Positions 8,199-16,855 of a DNA stretch of 64,000 bases are shown here, in pieces (position 1 is the first letter of the stretch; each line of letters starts with the position of its first letter). The DNA is from a candidate division KSB1 bacterium. GTDB taxonomy: Bacteria > Zhuqueibacterota > Zhuqueibacteria > Thermofontimicrobiales > Thermofontimicrobiaceae. Location: the NCBI GenBank assembly GCA_034506395.1, contig JAPDPQ010000010.1, forward strand, positions 104,721-168,720. Reading direction: 5' to 3'. The position numbers were made by a program, and so were the translations under genes. A model generated the notes under the pieces. The model did no database searches. It was not told where the DNA came from and saw only the letters and a list, made by a program, of their open reading frames with translations.

Positions 8199-9218
8199 AT
8201 GGAATTTGCAACTTATTTAGAAAAGCTAATTAGAAAGCAGTCGCTGAGTGAATCGGAAGCTTATGATGTGATGATTCAGATATTAAGCGGCAAATATTCC
8301 AATGAAAAAATCGCAGGATTATTGGTGGCTCTCCGTGCCAAAGGCGAAACGTCTGCAGAGGTGAGTGGCTTTGTCAAAGCGATGCGTGAGTTATCTGTCC
8401 GAGTCGAGACTCCTTTGCCAGTGGTAGATACCTGTGGAACTGGAGGAGACGGAGCGCACACGTTCAATATTTCAACCGCTGCTGCTTTTATTGCTGCTGG
8501 TGCGGGTGTTCCTATTGCCAAGCACCATAATCGTTCTGTCTCCAGCAAGTGTGGGAGCGCTGATGTGTTAGAGGCGCTGGGCATTGATATTTTGATGCCT
8601 CCCGAAAAAGTAAAAATGGCTATTGAAACGATTGGGATCGGATTTTGTTTTGCGCCGCTGTTCCACCAATCGATGAAATTTGCTACTGTGCCCCGAAAAG
8701 AATTAGGGATCCGAACTGTATTTAACATGCTTGGTCCTTTATTGAATCCGTGTTCGGCAAAGCGACAGGTTATCGGCGTTTTTGCAGATGATCTGACAGG
8801 CTTTTTTGCCGATATTCTCAAGCAATTGGGAAGCGAGCATGTCTTCATCGTCCACGGCGAGGATGGTCTGGATGAATTGACTTTATGTGGCCGAACCCTG
8901 GTCACAGAGCTAATTGGCGATCGAGTATCGTCGCAATTTGTCAGCCCTGAGGATTTCGGTTTCCAACGAGCGAGATCGGGAGATCTGCTGGGAGGAAATG
9001 CATCCGAAAATGCCGTGATTTTAAAAAATCTTCTTTATGGTGAAAAAGGTCCCAAGCGCGATGCAGCGGTATTGAATGCAGCTTTAGCAATTGTCTGTGG
9101 CGGGTTAGCAAATTCAATACATGAAGGAATTCAAAAAGCGCAAGAATCCATTGATTCTGGGGCGGCCATAGAGAAATTAGAACAGCTAAAGCATTTTTCT
9201 CAAGGAGGAAAGAAATGA
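8199..9218 (+). CDS. trpD: Anthranilate phosphoribosyltransferase
   Basis: TrpD transfers phosphoribose from PRPP to anthranilate. Seen: the GTGGDGAHTFNIST PRPP-binding loop, the HHNRSVSSKCGSADVLEALG segment contacting anthranilate, and the NMLGPLLNP motif. The ATG at 8199 is preferred over 8184 because GAGGAG (8186-8191) is seven bases before it; the protein is then 339 residues, normal for the family. It begins 15 bases after trpG and ends in a four-base overlap with trpC. Confidence 0.96.
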   Translation: MEFATYLEKLIRKQSLSESEAYDVMIQILSGKYSNEKIAGLLVALRAKGETSAEVSGFVKAMRELSVRVETPLPVVDTCGTGGDGAHTFNISTAAAFIAAGAGVPIAKHHNRSVSSKCGSADVLEALGIDILMPPEKVKMAIETIGIGFCFAPLFHQSMKFATVPRKELGIRTVFNMLGPLLNPCSAKRQVIGVFADDLTGFFADILKQLGSEHVFIVHGEDGLDELTLCGRTLVTELIGDRVSSQFVSPEDFGFQRARSGDLLGGNASENAVILKNLLYGEKGPKRDAAVLNAALAIVCGGLANSIHEGIQKAQESIDSGAAIEKLEQLKHFSQGGKK

Positions 9219-10051
9219 ATCTTTATCATATCGTGCAAAAGGTTAAAGAACGAATACGTGAACAAAAGAAAATAGCTCCCATGGAATGGTATCAAAGTCC
9301 AAGATTTCCCCATCAGAATCCGAATTTATTCAAACAGGCGTTCGAGCAGCCTGGAATTCAATTAATTGCGGAAATCAAAAGGGCTTCCCCAACAGCGGGA
9401 ACGATTACCAAGGATTTTGATCCCGCTGCCATCGCCTTGGATTATGCCACTGCGGGCGCGGCCGCTATTTCCGTCGTCACAGAACCCGATTTTTTCCAGG
9501 GCTCTTTAGAAATTTTGAACAAAGTTCGCCAGGTTGTCTCAATCCCCTTATTGCGCAAAGATTTCATCATCGATCCATATCAAATCTATCAAGCGCGATA
9601 TTTTGGAGCGAACTGCGTTTTGTTGATTGCAAGCATTCTTTCAGACGACGAACTGAAAGAATTTTCTAAATTAGCCGCTGACTTGCAGATGAATGTGCTC
9701 CTTGAAATTCATGACGAACAGGAATTGGATCGGGCATTACCAATTGAAACCGCCATAATTGGAATTAATAATCGAGACTTAAAGACATTTCAAGTCGATC
9801 TCCACACCAGTTTTCGATTGATAGAAAAGATCCCCTCGGATCGGATTGTGGTGAGCGAAAGTGGCATCAAAGATCATCATGAGGTCAAAGCATTGGAACA
9901 GGCTGGCTTCAAGGGAATTTTAGTGGGGGAGTTTCTTATGAGGCTTAATGATAAGAGACATGGTGTAGAATCCCTCCTTGGCAACACGCTTACGCAAAAC
10001 AAGAAGAAAGATCATTTCGACCCGCCAGTGGCCGAAGAGAGACCTGATTAA
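9215..10051 (+). CDS. trpC: Indole-3-glycerol phosphate synthase
   Basis: TrpC closes the pyrrole ring to give indole-3-glycerol phosphate. The barrel shows the family motifs LIAEIKRASPTAG (catalytic Lys), RKDFIIDPYQIYQAR, LLEIHDEQEL, IGINNRDLKTF and VSESGI. It has 278 residues, slightly longer than usual because of a charged, probably disordered tail after residue 255 (NTLTQNKKKDHFDPPVAEERPD). AAGGAGG precedes the ATG, which overlaps the trpD stop. It is not fused to trpF. A dispersed repeat follows before trpF. Confidence 0.96.
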   Translation: MNLYHIVQKVKERIREQKKIAPMEWYQSPRFPHQNPNLFKQAFEQPGIQLIAEIKRASPTAGTITKDFDPAAIALDYATAGAAAISVVTEPDFFQGSLEILNKVRQVVSIPLLRKDFIIDPYQIYQARYFGANCVLLIASILSDDELKEFSKLAADLQMNVLLEIHDEQELDRALPIETAIIGINNRDLKTFQVDLHTSFRLIEKIPSDRIVVSESGIKDHHEVKALEQAGFKGILVGEFLMRLNDKRHGVESLLGNTLTQNKKKDHFDPPVAEERPD

Positions 10052-10170
10052 TGAATTAATCGTGTGAGAAATGCACCTTTGTCAGTTTGCTTGGTTCTGT
10101 TAAAAATGATATAAAGATTTCGTTCTGCGAACTTCTACATGATTAGAGCTCTGCAAAATAATAAAAGCGA

Positions 10171-10249
10171 GTCATTACGAGGAGCAAAGCTACGGAGCAA
10201 TTTTTGGTTTTTGACGATTGATGGGATTCTTCGCTGCGCTCGGAATGAC
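10171..10249. repeat. Dispersed GTCATTCCGA-type palindromic repeat inside the trp operon
   Basis: GTCATTACGAGGAGCAAAGC (from 10171) and GATTCTTCGCTGCGCTCGGA ATGAC (to 10249) form the two inverted arms of the repeat family found at several other places in the window. It occupies the 251-base gap between trpC and trpF, the only large gap in an otherwise tightly packed operon. Open frames reading through it are spurious. It can fold in RNA and might affect mRNA stability between the two halves of the operon. Confidence 0.7.
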
Positions 10250-10302
10250 TTGATTCTCTGTTTTGAAGAAGTCTATTTAACATGATGAAAAAGGAATGGA
10301 TT

Positions 10303-10926
10303 ATGCTTTTTGTAAAAATATGTGGCATAACCAATATTGATGATGCCCTGTTAAGTGCGGAATTGGGCGCTTCGGCGGTGGGATTCGTTTTTGCTCCCAG
10401 CAAACGCCGCATTTCCGCTGAACAAGCCAGACATATCATTTCTCACCTACCGAAGGACATCGAAAAAGTTGGTGTTTTTGTGAATGAATGCCCAACGAAT
10501 ATTTTAAACCTTGCTAATTACGCAGGTCTCACTTGTGTTCAACTTCATGGCAATGAGAGCCCAATGATGTGCGAATTGTTGGGAAAATATCTGCCTGTGA
10601 TAAAAGCAGAGAAAATCACCCCCGAGGGCCAGTTCATGCACAATTTGGATCTTTCCGCATGGAAAATCTTATTGGACACGCATGTTCAAGGGATCCATGG
10701 TGGCAGCGGCAGGACATTCAATTGGGAAGCTTTGATCCAATTAAATCTGAGCAATATTATCATTGCTGGTGGGCTTGGGCCAGAGAACATCGAAGCGCTA
10801 TTGGCCAAGGTTCAACCTTTTGGCGTGGATCTGTCCTCGAGTTTGGAGGCTTTCCCTGGGAAGAAAGATCCGATGAAATTGCAGCTCTTTTTTTATCGGT
10901 TAAAAAGAAACGATCTTTTGCGTTGA
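10303..10926 (+). CDS. trpF: Phosphoribosylanthranilate isomerase
   Basis: TrpF isomerises phosphoribosylanthranilate to CdRP. The N-terminal strand reads FVKICGITN with the catalytic Cys; VQLHGNES, KILLDTHV, GGSGRTFNWE, IIAGGLGPENI and GVDLSSSLE (catalytic Asp and phosphate site) follow. The ATG at 10303 has AAGGA seven bases upstream and puts the conserved strand at the very start; an ATG at 10282 would add seven unlikely residues. About 207 residues, normal for the family. Confidence 0.95.
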   Translation: MLFVKICGITNIDDALLSAELGASAVGFVFAPSKRRISAEQARHIISHLPKDIEKVGVFVNECPTNILNLANYAGLTCVQLHGNESPMMCELLGKYLPVIKAEKITPEGQFMHNLDLSAWKILLDTHVQGIHGGSGRTFNWEALIQLNLSNIIIAGGLGPENIEALLAKVQPFGVDLSSSLEAFPGKKDPMKLQLFFYRLKRNDLLR

Positions 10927-10947
10927 TATATGGAGGATGCAAATAAA

Positions 10948-12195
10948 ATGGACCTATTTAAATTTGAACACGGCCGAGAAGGCTATTACGGTGAATTCGG
11001 TGGTGCGTTCATACCCGAGATTTTGCGCTCCCCCATCATGGAATTGCGCCAGGCGTTGCAAGCTGCCAAAGATGATCCAACCTTTTGGTCTGAATTTGTG
11101 GCGCTGATGAAAACGTATTCTGGTCGGCCAACACCCATTACTTACCTGGAAAATCTGACAAAGTATCTGGGTGGGGGAAGGATCTATGTGAAACGGGAGG
11201 ACCTTAATCACACGGGTGCGCATAAGGTGAATAATGTGATGGGGCAGGGATTAATTGCCAAGCGTCTTGGAAAAACCAGAATAATTGCTGAGACTGGCGC
11301 CGGACAACACGGTGTTGCAACAGCAACCATGGCTGCACGGTTCGGTTTTGAATGCGTGATTTATATGGGAGAAGAAGATGTCCGTCGTCAACGCCCGAAT
11401 GTTTTCTGGATGGAACAACTTGGCGCTCAAGTGGTCCCGGTGCGGGATGGCTCGAAAACCCTGAAAGATGCAATCAACGAGGCGATGCGGGACTGGGTCA
11501 CCAATTTCGATACGACCCATTATGTGCTTGGCACCGTTTGTGGACCTCATCCATTTCCAGAGATGGTGGCCTGGTTCCAATCGATCATTGGTCGCGAAGC
11601 GAGAGAGCAAATGATCCAAATAGCTGGGGAGCTGCCGTGTCGCGTATATGCCTGTGTCGGTGGCGGGTCGAACGCCATCGGCATTTTTCAGGGATTTTTG
11701 GACGACCCTGTTGAACTGGTTGCTGTGGAAGCTGGAGGAAAGGGATTACAGAGTTCCAAACATGCAGCTCGCCTGGCAAGCAACCATGGCTCAGTTGGGG
11801 TAGCACAAGGCTATAAGACCTATTTTCTGCAGAATGAAGATGGTCAGATGCTCGATACCTACTCCGTGGCAGCAGGGTTGGACTACATCGGTGTCAGTCC
11901 CATCTTCAGCTATTTGGCTCAGATCGGCCGAGTTCGCTTTGAGGCTGCAACGGATGAGGAAGTTGTCGCCGCCTTCCAACTAGTCATGAAAAAAGAGGGA
12001 TTGATTCCAGCGTTAGAGAGCGCCCATGCCTTTGCATTAGCTTTGAAAGAAGTACCGAAAATGAAGCCAGAAGAAACGATTTTAATCAACCAATCAGGGC
12101 GTGGGGACAAAGATATTTTCACTGTGGCAGAGGCGTTGTCTGATAAAAATTGGAAAGAATTTATTAAGCAGAGAGCAAAGAATTATGAGAGTTGA
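10948..12195 (+). CDS. trpB: Tryptophan synthase beta subunit
   Basis: TrpB condenses indole with serine using PLP. Seen: YGEFGGAFIPEIL at the N-terminus, HTGAHKVNN with the PLP-binding Lys, GAGQHGVATA, the GGGSNAIGIF phosphate loop, and a C-terminal ESAHAFA...NQSGRGDKD. The start at 10948 gives MDLFKFEHGREGYYGEFG; GGAGG (10932-10936) lies 11 bases upstream. A start at 10930 would put the ribosome site inside the coding region. About 415 residues. It overlaps trpA by 11 bases, as expected for subunits of one alpha2-beta2 complex. Confidence 0.96.
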   Translation: MDLFKFEHGREGYYGEFGGAFIPEILRSPIMELRQALQAAKDDPTFWSEFVALMKTYSGRPTPITYLENLTKYLGGGRIYVKREDLNHTGAHKVNNVMGQGLIAKRLGKTRIIAETGAGQHGVATATMAARFGFECVIYMGEEDVRRQRPNVFWMEQLGAQVVPVRDGSKTLKDAINEAMRDWVTNFDTTHYVLGTVCGPHPFPEMVAWFQSIIGREAREQMIQIAGELPCRVYACVGGGSNAIGIFQGFLDDPVELVAVEAGGKGLQSSKHAARLASNHGSVGVAQGYKTYFLQNEDGQMLDTYSVAAGLDYIGVSPIFSYLAQIGRVRFEAATDEEVVAAFQLVMKKEGLIPALESAHAFALALKEVPKMKPEETILINQSGRGDKDIFTVAEALSDKNWKEFIKQRAKNYES

Positions 12196-12970
12196 TGAAT
12201 ATCTTCGGGAGCGGCTAAAACGCAAAAGAATTTGCCTAATGACACATATCATTGTTGGTTATCCATCATTCGAGGCGAACTTGAAAGCGTTGGAAATCAT
12301 GGCCGAGAACGATGTGGACGTTGTGGAGATTCAAATGCCGTTTTCTGAACCGATCGCAGACGGCCCGATCTTTGTTCGTGCCAATCAGATGTCACTTCAG
12401 CGTGGGACAACGGTAGATCAATATTTCCGATTTATGGAGAAAGCAACCGCCCGGTTCGACTTCCCTCTGCTGATGATGGGATACTATAACCCTGTTTTCA
12501 AAATGGGAGAGGCAAATTTTTTAGATCGCCTTCAATCATCAGGTGGGAGAGGGTTTATCATCCCAGATTTGCCAATTGAGGAGGGTCGCAATCTATTTGA
12601 TAGAGCAAAGCAAAAGGGCCTGGCAGCGATCCCCCTCATGACGCCCAGCTCCACTGAGCAGCGGCTCAAGGAGCTCGGCAAAGCTGGAAGTGGATTTGTC
12701 TATGTAGTGGCGCGGAAAGGTGTGACAGGGGAACACACCAAATTTGAAGATGATTTTGCTGATTATGTTCAGAAATGTCGCCGCGCAACAGAGCTGCCAT
12801 TAGCAGTCGGATTTGGAATTTCACAGAAGCAAGACCTGGATTTTCTCGTCAATCACGTCGAAATGGCCATTATTGGAACTCGCATCTTAGAAATATGGGA
12901 AAATAATGGTGAAGAAGGCCTTCAAGCTTTTCTTCAAGAAATAAAACAATACTTGGAGCGCTTATGTTAA
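12185..12970 (+). CDS. trpA: Tryptophan synthase alpha subunit (divergent)
   Basis: TrpA cleaves indole-glycerol phosphate and channels indole to TrpB. The key acids are present: Glu in VVEIQMPFSEP and Asp in IADGP. Other family features are MMGYYNPVFKMG, IIPDLPIEEG, PLMTPSSTEQR and VGFGISQKQD. Several positions differ from textbook TrpA (QMPFSEP for GIPFSDP; VVARKGVTGEHTKF in place of the usual SxxGVTG), so this is a divergent branch. The start at 12185 overlaps trpB by 11 bases; the open frame reaches 12101 but that part lies inside trpB. About 261 residues. Confidence 0.93.
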   Translation: MRVDEYLRERLKRKRICLMTHIIVGYPSFEANLKALEIMAENDVDVVEIQMPFSEPIADGPIFVRANQMSLQRGTTVDQYFRFMEKATARFDFPLLMMGYYNPVFKMGEANFLDRLQSSGGRGFIIPDLPIEEGRNLFDRAKQKGLAAIPLMTPSSTEQRLKELGKAGSGFVYVVARKGVTGEHTKFEDDFADYVQKCRRATELPLAVGFGISQKQDLDFLVNHVEMAIIGTRILEIWENNGEEGLQAFLQEIKQYLERLC

Positions 12971-13968
12971 TCGTCATGCATGTCAATTCGACACAAGAGC
13001 AAATTGAAAAAGTCAAACAAAAAATATTAGATTTGAATTTGCAGCCCCATGTCATCCCGGGTCAGTCCCGTTGTGCAATTGGCATTACTGGGAACAAAGG
13101 ACCCATTTCACCCGAGCATTTCAAGGGTCTGCCTGGCGTGGTACAATGTATTTCTGTGACTAAGCCCTACAAACTCGTCAGTCGTGAGATTCGGCAGGAA
13201 AATACAGTGATTGACCTGAAGGATGTCCAGATCGGCGGCGACAAAATCGCCATTATTGCAGGCCCTTGTTCGGTAGAGACCGAAGATCAAATTTTCACCA
13301 TCGCCCATCAGCTTGCAAAGATGGGGATCAAAATCTTTCGAGGGGGAGCTTTCAAACCTCGAACTTCCCCATACTCATTCCAAGGATTGGGGAAAAAAGG
13401 ATTGGAGCTTCTTGCGCAAGTGAGGCGAGAAACGGGAATGAAGATCATATCAGAATCTGTCGATGCTGAGACATTGGATCTGGTCACAGAATATGCAGAC
13501 ATTATCCAAATTGGCGCAAGAAATATGTATAATTACAGCTTGCTTAAACGGGTAGGGAAAATAGCCAAACCCGTCCTATTGAAACGGGGATTTTCAGCCA
13601 CATTGGAAGAATTTTTAATGGCAGCAGAATACATTCTCGATGAAGGGAATTTTCAAGTCATTTTGTGTGAACGCGGCATAAGGACCTTCTCCGATTATTC
13701 ACGCAATACGCTGGATATGAACCTGATTCCTGCGATCAAGCAATTAAGCCACCTGCCAATTATTATAGACCCCAGCCATGCCAGCGGCGATCGCAATTTC
13801 GTCCTGCCGTTAGCCCGTGGAGCAATCGCCGTGGGTGCCGATGGTATCATGATTGAAGTCCATCATGATCCAGAGAATGCACTGAGCGATGGTGCTCAAT
13901 CGCTCTATCCAATGCAAGTGAAAATACTAATGGAGCAGATTCAAGAAATCGCTAAAATAATTCGATGA
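12964..13968 (+). CDS. aroF: DAHP synthase, type I-beta with N-terminal regulatory domain
   Basis: This enzyme joins phosphoenolpyruvate and erythrose 4-phosphate in the first step of the shikimate pathway. Residues 1-70 form a ferredoxin-like (ACT-like) domain (MLIVMHVNST...), as in the Thermotoga type, which usually confers feedback inhibition by Phe or Tyr. The catalytic part shows AGPCSVE, FRGGAFKPRTSPYSFQG, GARNMYNYSLL, KRGFSATLEEF, CERGIRTF and DPSHASGDR. It overlaps trpA by seven bases and is the last gene of the trp operon, so supply of the aromatic precursor is tied to tryptophan demand. Confidence 0.94.
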   Translation: MLIVMHVNSTQEQIEKVKQKILDLNLQPHVIPGQSRCAIGITGNKGPISPEHFKGLPGVVQCISVTKPYKLVSREIRQENTVIDLKDVQIGGDKIAIIAGPCSVETEDQIFTIAHQLAKMGIKIFRGGAFKPRTSPYSFQGLGKKGLELLAQVRRETGMKIISESVDAETLDLVTEYADIIQIGARNMYNYSLLKRVGKIAKPVLLKRGFSATLEEFLMAAEYILDEGNFQVILCERGIRTFSDYSRNTLDMNLIPAIKQLSHLPIIIDPSHASGDRNFVLPLARGAIAVGADGIMIEVHHDPENALSDGAQSLYPMQVKILMEQIQEIAKIIR

Positions 13969-14017
13969 AAATGTGCTATGCTGTTGAATGGTCAAAAAAA
14001 TGGTTGAAATCATTATT

Positions 14018-14042
14018 GCCCCAGTTCTGGGGCTATTTTTTA
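14018..14042 (+). terminator. Intrinsic terminator of the trp operon
   Basis: GCCCCA (14018-14023) pairs with TGGGGC (14028-14033) around a GTTC tetraloop and is followed by TATTTTTTAT. It closes the trp operon 50 bases after aroF. Confidence 0.82.
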
Positions 14043-14244
14043 TTACTTGACCTGTCGTGTAGTAAAAAAATAACCTGACACATGCCACACTTAATTTCAT
14101 CAATCTTAGTGTTAGAGCTTTTTCGTTGTTACAGATTCATTTTAAAGCATTATCATGTGAAACCAGCTTTCATAAATCAAATAGGCTTGGAAAAGCTTAT
14201 GCTCCGCGCTCCAAGCTGTATTCTCCCTGCACCATGCCCTCGTT

Positions 14245-14736
14245 TCACACCTTTCCACACCGTTCCCGCACAAAATCCTTCAGACTCGTCAGCGGCATGG
14301 GATATTGCTTGAGCGTCTCGGTCATGTCAAACGTCTGATCCGTCGTGTCATAATTAATCCCAGCCTTAGCCAGCTCCCTCCCAATTTGCGTGGCAAAATC
14401 GATGACGCTGTTAACCGACAACTGCTTGCTGATAACTTTCTTAGCAAGCCTCATTCCTCCATAATATGCCATGGCAATAAACAACCACCCCTCATTGATT
14501 TTGTAAATGGTGCGAATATTGGGATGATCCAGCGCTAAAGCACTCTGTGCTTCTTGAATGAAGCGATCTTTTGCCTCGCGACCGCGAGTCAATTTTGGGA
14601 GGAGAAATTTGAGAGCGACAATTCGTTTAAGTTCCAGCTCCTCGGCTTTGTAAACGACGCCCATCCTGCCTTCACCAAATTTCTCAACTATTCGATAATG
14701 AAATACGATCTGACCGATTGTGACATATTTCGCTCC
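14245..14736 (-). pseudogene. Fragment of a Hanks-type Ser/Thr protein kinase
   Basis: The frame encodes the N-lobe of a bacterial Ser/Thr kinase: HYRIVEKFGEGRMGVVYKAE (glycine-rich loop), VALKFLLP (ATP-anchoring Lys), FIQEAQSALALDHPNI (helix C Glu) and FIAMAYYGG at the hinge. After VIDFATQIGRELAKA the kinase similarity ends abruptly and an unrelated 35-residue tail follows. The catalytic HRD and DFG motifs are missing. The reading frame extends back to a TAG at 14737-14739 without an ATG or GTG in front of the glycine-rich loop; an ATG near the expected start is in another frame. A normal kinase domain is about 270 residues. I call it a decayed remnant. Confidence 0.75.
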
Positions 14737-14741
14737 CTAAA

Positions 14742-14779
14742 ACGAAACAAGGCATAACCATCTTGCTGGCCATGCCTTG
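14742..14779 (-). terminator. Candidate terminator downstream of the STAS gene
   Basis: On the minus strand CAAGGCAT (rc of 14772-14779) pairs with ATGCCTTG (rc of 14748-14755) and is followed by TTTCGTTTT. It would end the STAS transcript. Confidence 0.5.
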
Positions 14780-14844
14780 AAAGAATCTCTCCCCTCAAAT
14801 TCCATGTGCTTCTGCTGTAAGGCCATTTTGATTTAAGGAGGCCA

Positions 14845-14875
14845 CTGATTCCATCGCTTGGAGCGATGGAATCAG
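14845..14875. repeat. Perfect 14-bp hairpin after the STAS gene
   Basis: CTGATTCCATCGCT (14845-14858), a three-base loop and its exact inverse (14862-14875) lie five bases beyond the STAS stop. There is no U-tract on either strand, so it is more likely an mRNA-stabilising stem or a protein site than a complete terminator. Confidence 0.6.
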
Positions 14876-14880
14876 TATCG

Positions 14881-15219
14881 TTATTTGAACGTTGCCACTG
14901 CCCGATCCACGGTTTCGTAGGTATCGAAAACCGTAATCAATTTGGTGATCATCAACAGGCTATTGATTTTCTCAGTTGCACCAGCTATTTTCAATTGCCC
15001 TTCGGCGTTAGTCACGGATGTAAGGCAGGAGATCAACATGCCCAGGCCCGAGCTATTGAGCCATTTGACGTCGGAAACGTCGATAACGATTTTCTTGATC
15101 CCATCGCCTAACAAGCTTTTCACCTTTTCATGCACCTCTTTGGTCTCGTCGCCGCCCATCAATTTCCCGCTGACCTGAAGAACAGCCACATCGCCTTGGA
15201 TCTTTTCTTTAACTGCCAT
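14881..15219 (-). CDS. STAS-domain anti-sigma factor antagonist
   Basis: This 112-residue protein is a single STAS domain of the SpoIIAA/RsbV type, which binds an anti-sigma or switch kinase and is controlled by phosphorylation of one Ser. The motif DVSDVKWLNSSGLGMLISC contains the conserved NSSGLG, with the phosphorylatable Ser. A typical central strand (VAVLQVSGKLMG) and C-terminal helix (VFDTYETVDRAV) complete the domain. The two neighbours on the same strand are fragments of a SpoIIE/RsbU phosphatase and of a Ser/Thr kinase, so it looks like the surviving member of a partner-switching locus. Its target is not in the window. Confidence 0.9.
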   Translation of the reverse strand: MAVKEKIQGDVAVLQVSGKLMGGDETKEVHEKVKSLLGDGIKKIVIDVSDVKWLNSSGLGMLISCLTSVTNAEGQLKIAGATEKINSLLMITKLITVFDTYETVDRAVATFK

Positions 15220-15635
15220 TTTTCCTCCCAGAGTTTTTTCTTGATTTAATTAGAAAAAATATTGCTTTTTAATATATGAAACTAATCCTTCAATGTCAAA
15301 TAGAAATTTTGCAATGCAAGATATTCTCCCACAGAACTGTAATTCCACAGAAATGGCTTTCTTGCTTTTTTAATTCTTTGGGATGCTATTTCTGAGGTCA
15401 AAAAAGATTTTGCCATTTGATCAAACTTTAAACCAACTAAATACTAATTCCCGAATTACCTAATTACCCAACCTGGACAAGCCAGAACCAAAAAGATGCT
15501 TGACCGCTAATTACGCGAATTAAACCAATTTGGCTAATTGTTAATTTGCGCAATTTGAAAAATTAGCGGAATTCGCGGTCAAAATATTTTTGCCCAGTGT
15601 ACAACAATTTTACCATTTGGGAACTCATTACCCAG
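15220..15635. other. Intergenic region with AATTxxC/GCGAATT-rich spacer
   Basis: No gene seen. Around 15498-15585 the sequence contains partly inverted segments (GACCGCTAATTACGCGAATT and AGCGGAATTCGCGGTC) that can fold into an imperfect hairpin; similar AT-rich filler is common between decayed genes. Confidence 0.35.
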
Positions 15636-16070
15636 TTACCCAGTTGCCTTTATGGCAATCACCAACACATCATCGGTCTGCTTCGCCTTGCCCATAAAAG
15701 CAGCCAATGAGGATTTTACATTTTGAATCACCGCATCGGCCGATTTTGACGCTACTTCTTCGACAGCCTGAATCAACCTGCTTTCTTCAAATAACTCCTG
15801 ATTTTCATTGATCGCCTCGGTCACACCATCGGTGTAAATTAAAAAGAGATCGTTGCGCTGCAAGGGAATCTCTTTCACGTCATAATCACATTGTTTGATC
15901 AGATTCAAGGCGCGGCCCTTCAATTCGACCAACTGGCAGGATCGGCTCGGGCTATTATAATGCACGATGGGATTATGTCTTGCATCGGAGATCCGTAGCA
16001 GTTTTTTATTGACATCAAGATTTTTTGATTTGAATGTAAGTCTTGAAACACGATAGCGTATTGCATTTAA
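15636..16070 (-). pseudogene. 3' fragment of a SpoIIE/RsbU-type PP2C phosphatase
   Basis: The frame from 16070 down to 15636 encodes only the C-terminal third of a PP2C-type phosphatase domain: RISDARHNPIVHYN corresponds to the usual AGHNPP region, followed by DLFLIYTDGVTEAINENQELF and TDDVLVIAIKA. The N-terminal half of the domain, with its metal-binding Asp residues, and any sensor domain are missing; a TGA at 16071-16073 closes the frame upstream and no good start with ribosome site exists (a GTG at 15965 is only the longest formal start). In the position of GH the protein reads RH. It is a truncated remnant of a regulator that would have dephosphorylated a STAS protein such as the neighbour. 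Confidence 0.75.
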
Positions 16071-16237
16071 TCATGATTATTGTCATGATCCCATTTGTGC
16101 TAAACCCTGAGGCAATAAAGCATTCGGTTTTGCGTTCTAGCCAGTTTTTAACACCCGACGACATCTATCAGAATCAATCGGTGATGAATGGCAATCGAAT
16201 CATTACAAGCGCACCACCTGAGACAAAAGTCCCATTT

Positions 16238-16855
16238 TTAGGACTCCTTTTTCTTTTCAGTAATTGATTTTGGTGAGACAATCCCACCGGAAACGACTAA
16301 CTTCAAAGCGGTTTCAATTGAAATATTAACCCTAATGATTTCCTTTTCTGGTACTGCGACAATGAACCCAGTGGTAGGGACCGGTACGCTGGGAACATAG
16401 ACATTGACTAAAGTCTCTGAACCTTCAAGATTTTTTCGTTCGACAGTGCTCGTAATAAATCCATAGGAATAAATCCCCTTGCGCGGATATTCGATCATAA
16501 CAACTGCTTTAAACGATGTCCGATTCGGCACAGTCACAGCTTGCATCAGTTCTTTGGATGCATTGTAGATTTTATTGACGATTGGGATGCTTGAGATTAT
16601 TTTTTCGGTATACTGGAGAATTTTTTTCCCCAACAAATTGCTCGCTAACAGTCCCATGAATAAGATGAGAAGAATCGTAACCAAAATACCAATACCAGGA
16701 ATATGAATGCCGAATAAACGCTCAGGTAACGTCCCTACCAATCCGTCAATCGCCTTCAAGAGAAATTTTAAAGCGAGGAAAGTTGCAATTATCGGGACGG
16801 TCACAAAAAGTCCCGAAATAAATTTGCTCCGCAGATATCTGAGTATGGACCTAAT
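16238..16855 (-). CDS. DUF502 family membrane protein, probable ATT start
   Basis: The protein belongs to the DUF502 family of small membrane proteins of unknown role. Two hydrophobic segments (about residues 13-36 and 50-72 from the chosen start) precede a soluble beta-rich domain: KAVVMIEYPRKGIYSYGFIT and VNVYVPSVPVPTTGFIVAVP are family hallmarks. Homologues start with basic residues and a FxxGLxxxxP segment; here that segment (LRSKFISGLFVTVP) is fully in frame but upstream of the first possible GTG (16804). An AGGAGG (16865-16870) sits nine bases before an in-frame ATT at 16853-16855, and a TGA closes the frame four codons upstream of it. I therefore place the start at ATT; an indel or base error at an original ATG is the alternative. 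Confidence 0.8.
   Translation of the reverse strand: MRSILRYLRSKFISGLFVTVPIIATFLALKFLLKAIDGLVGTLPERLFGIHIPGIGILVTILLILFMGLLASNLLGKKILQYTEKIISSIPIVNKIYNASKELMQAVTVPNRTSFKAVVMIEYPRKGIYSYGFITSTVERKNLEGSETLVNVYVPSVPVPTTGFIVAVPEKEIIRVNISIETALKLVVSGGIVSPKSITEKKKES

Noticed and set aside
8276..8905. 209-residue minus-strand frame
   Set aside because: Antisense to trpD, no start signal and low-complexity composition.
10143..10439. 98-residue minus-strand frame containing SERSEESH
   Set aside because: A well-known artefact of reading through the dispersed palindromic repeat; it overlaps the start of trpF.
15498..15590. Imperfect AT/GCG inverted segments suggesting a CRISPR or replication element
   Set aside because: No regular spacing, no repeated unit and no associated genes; probably filler DNA.
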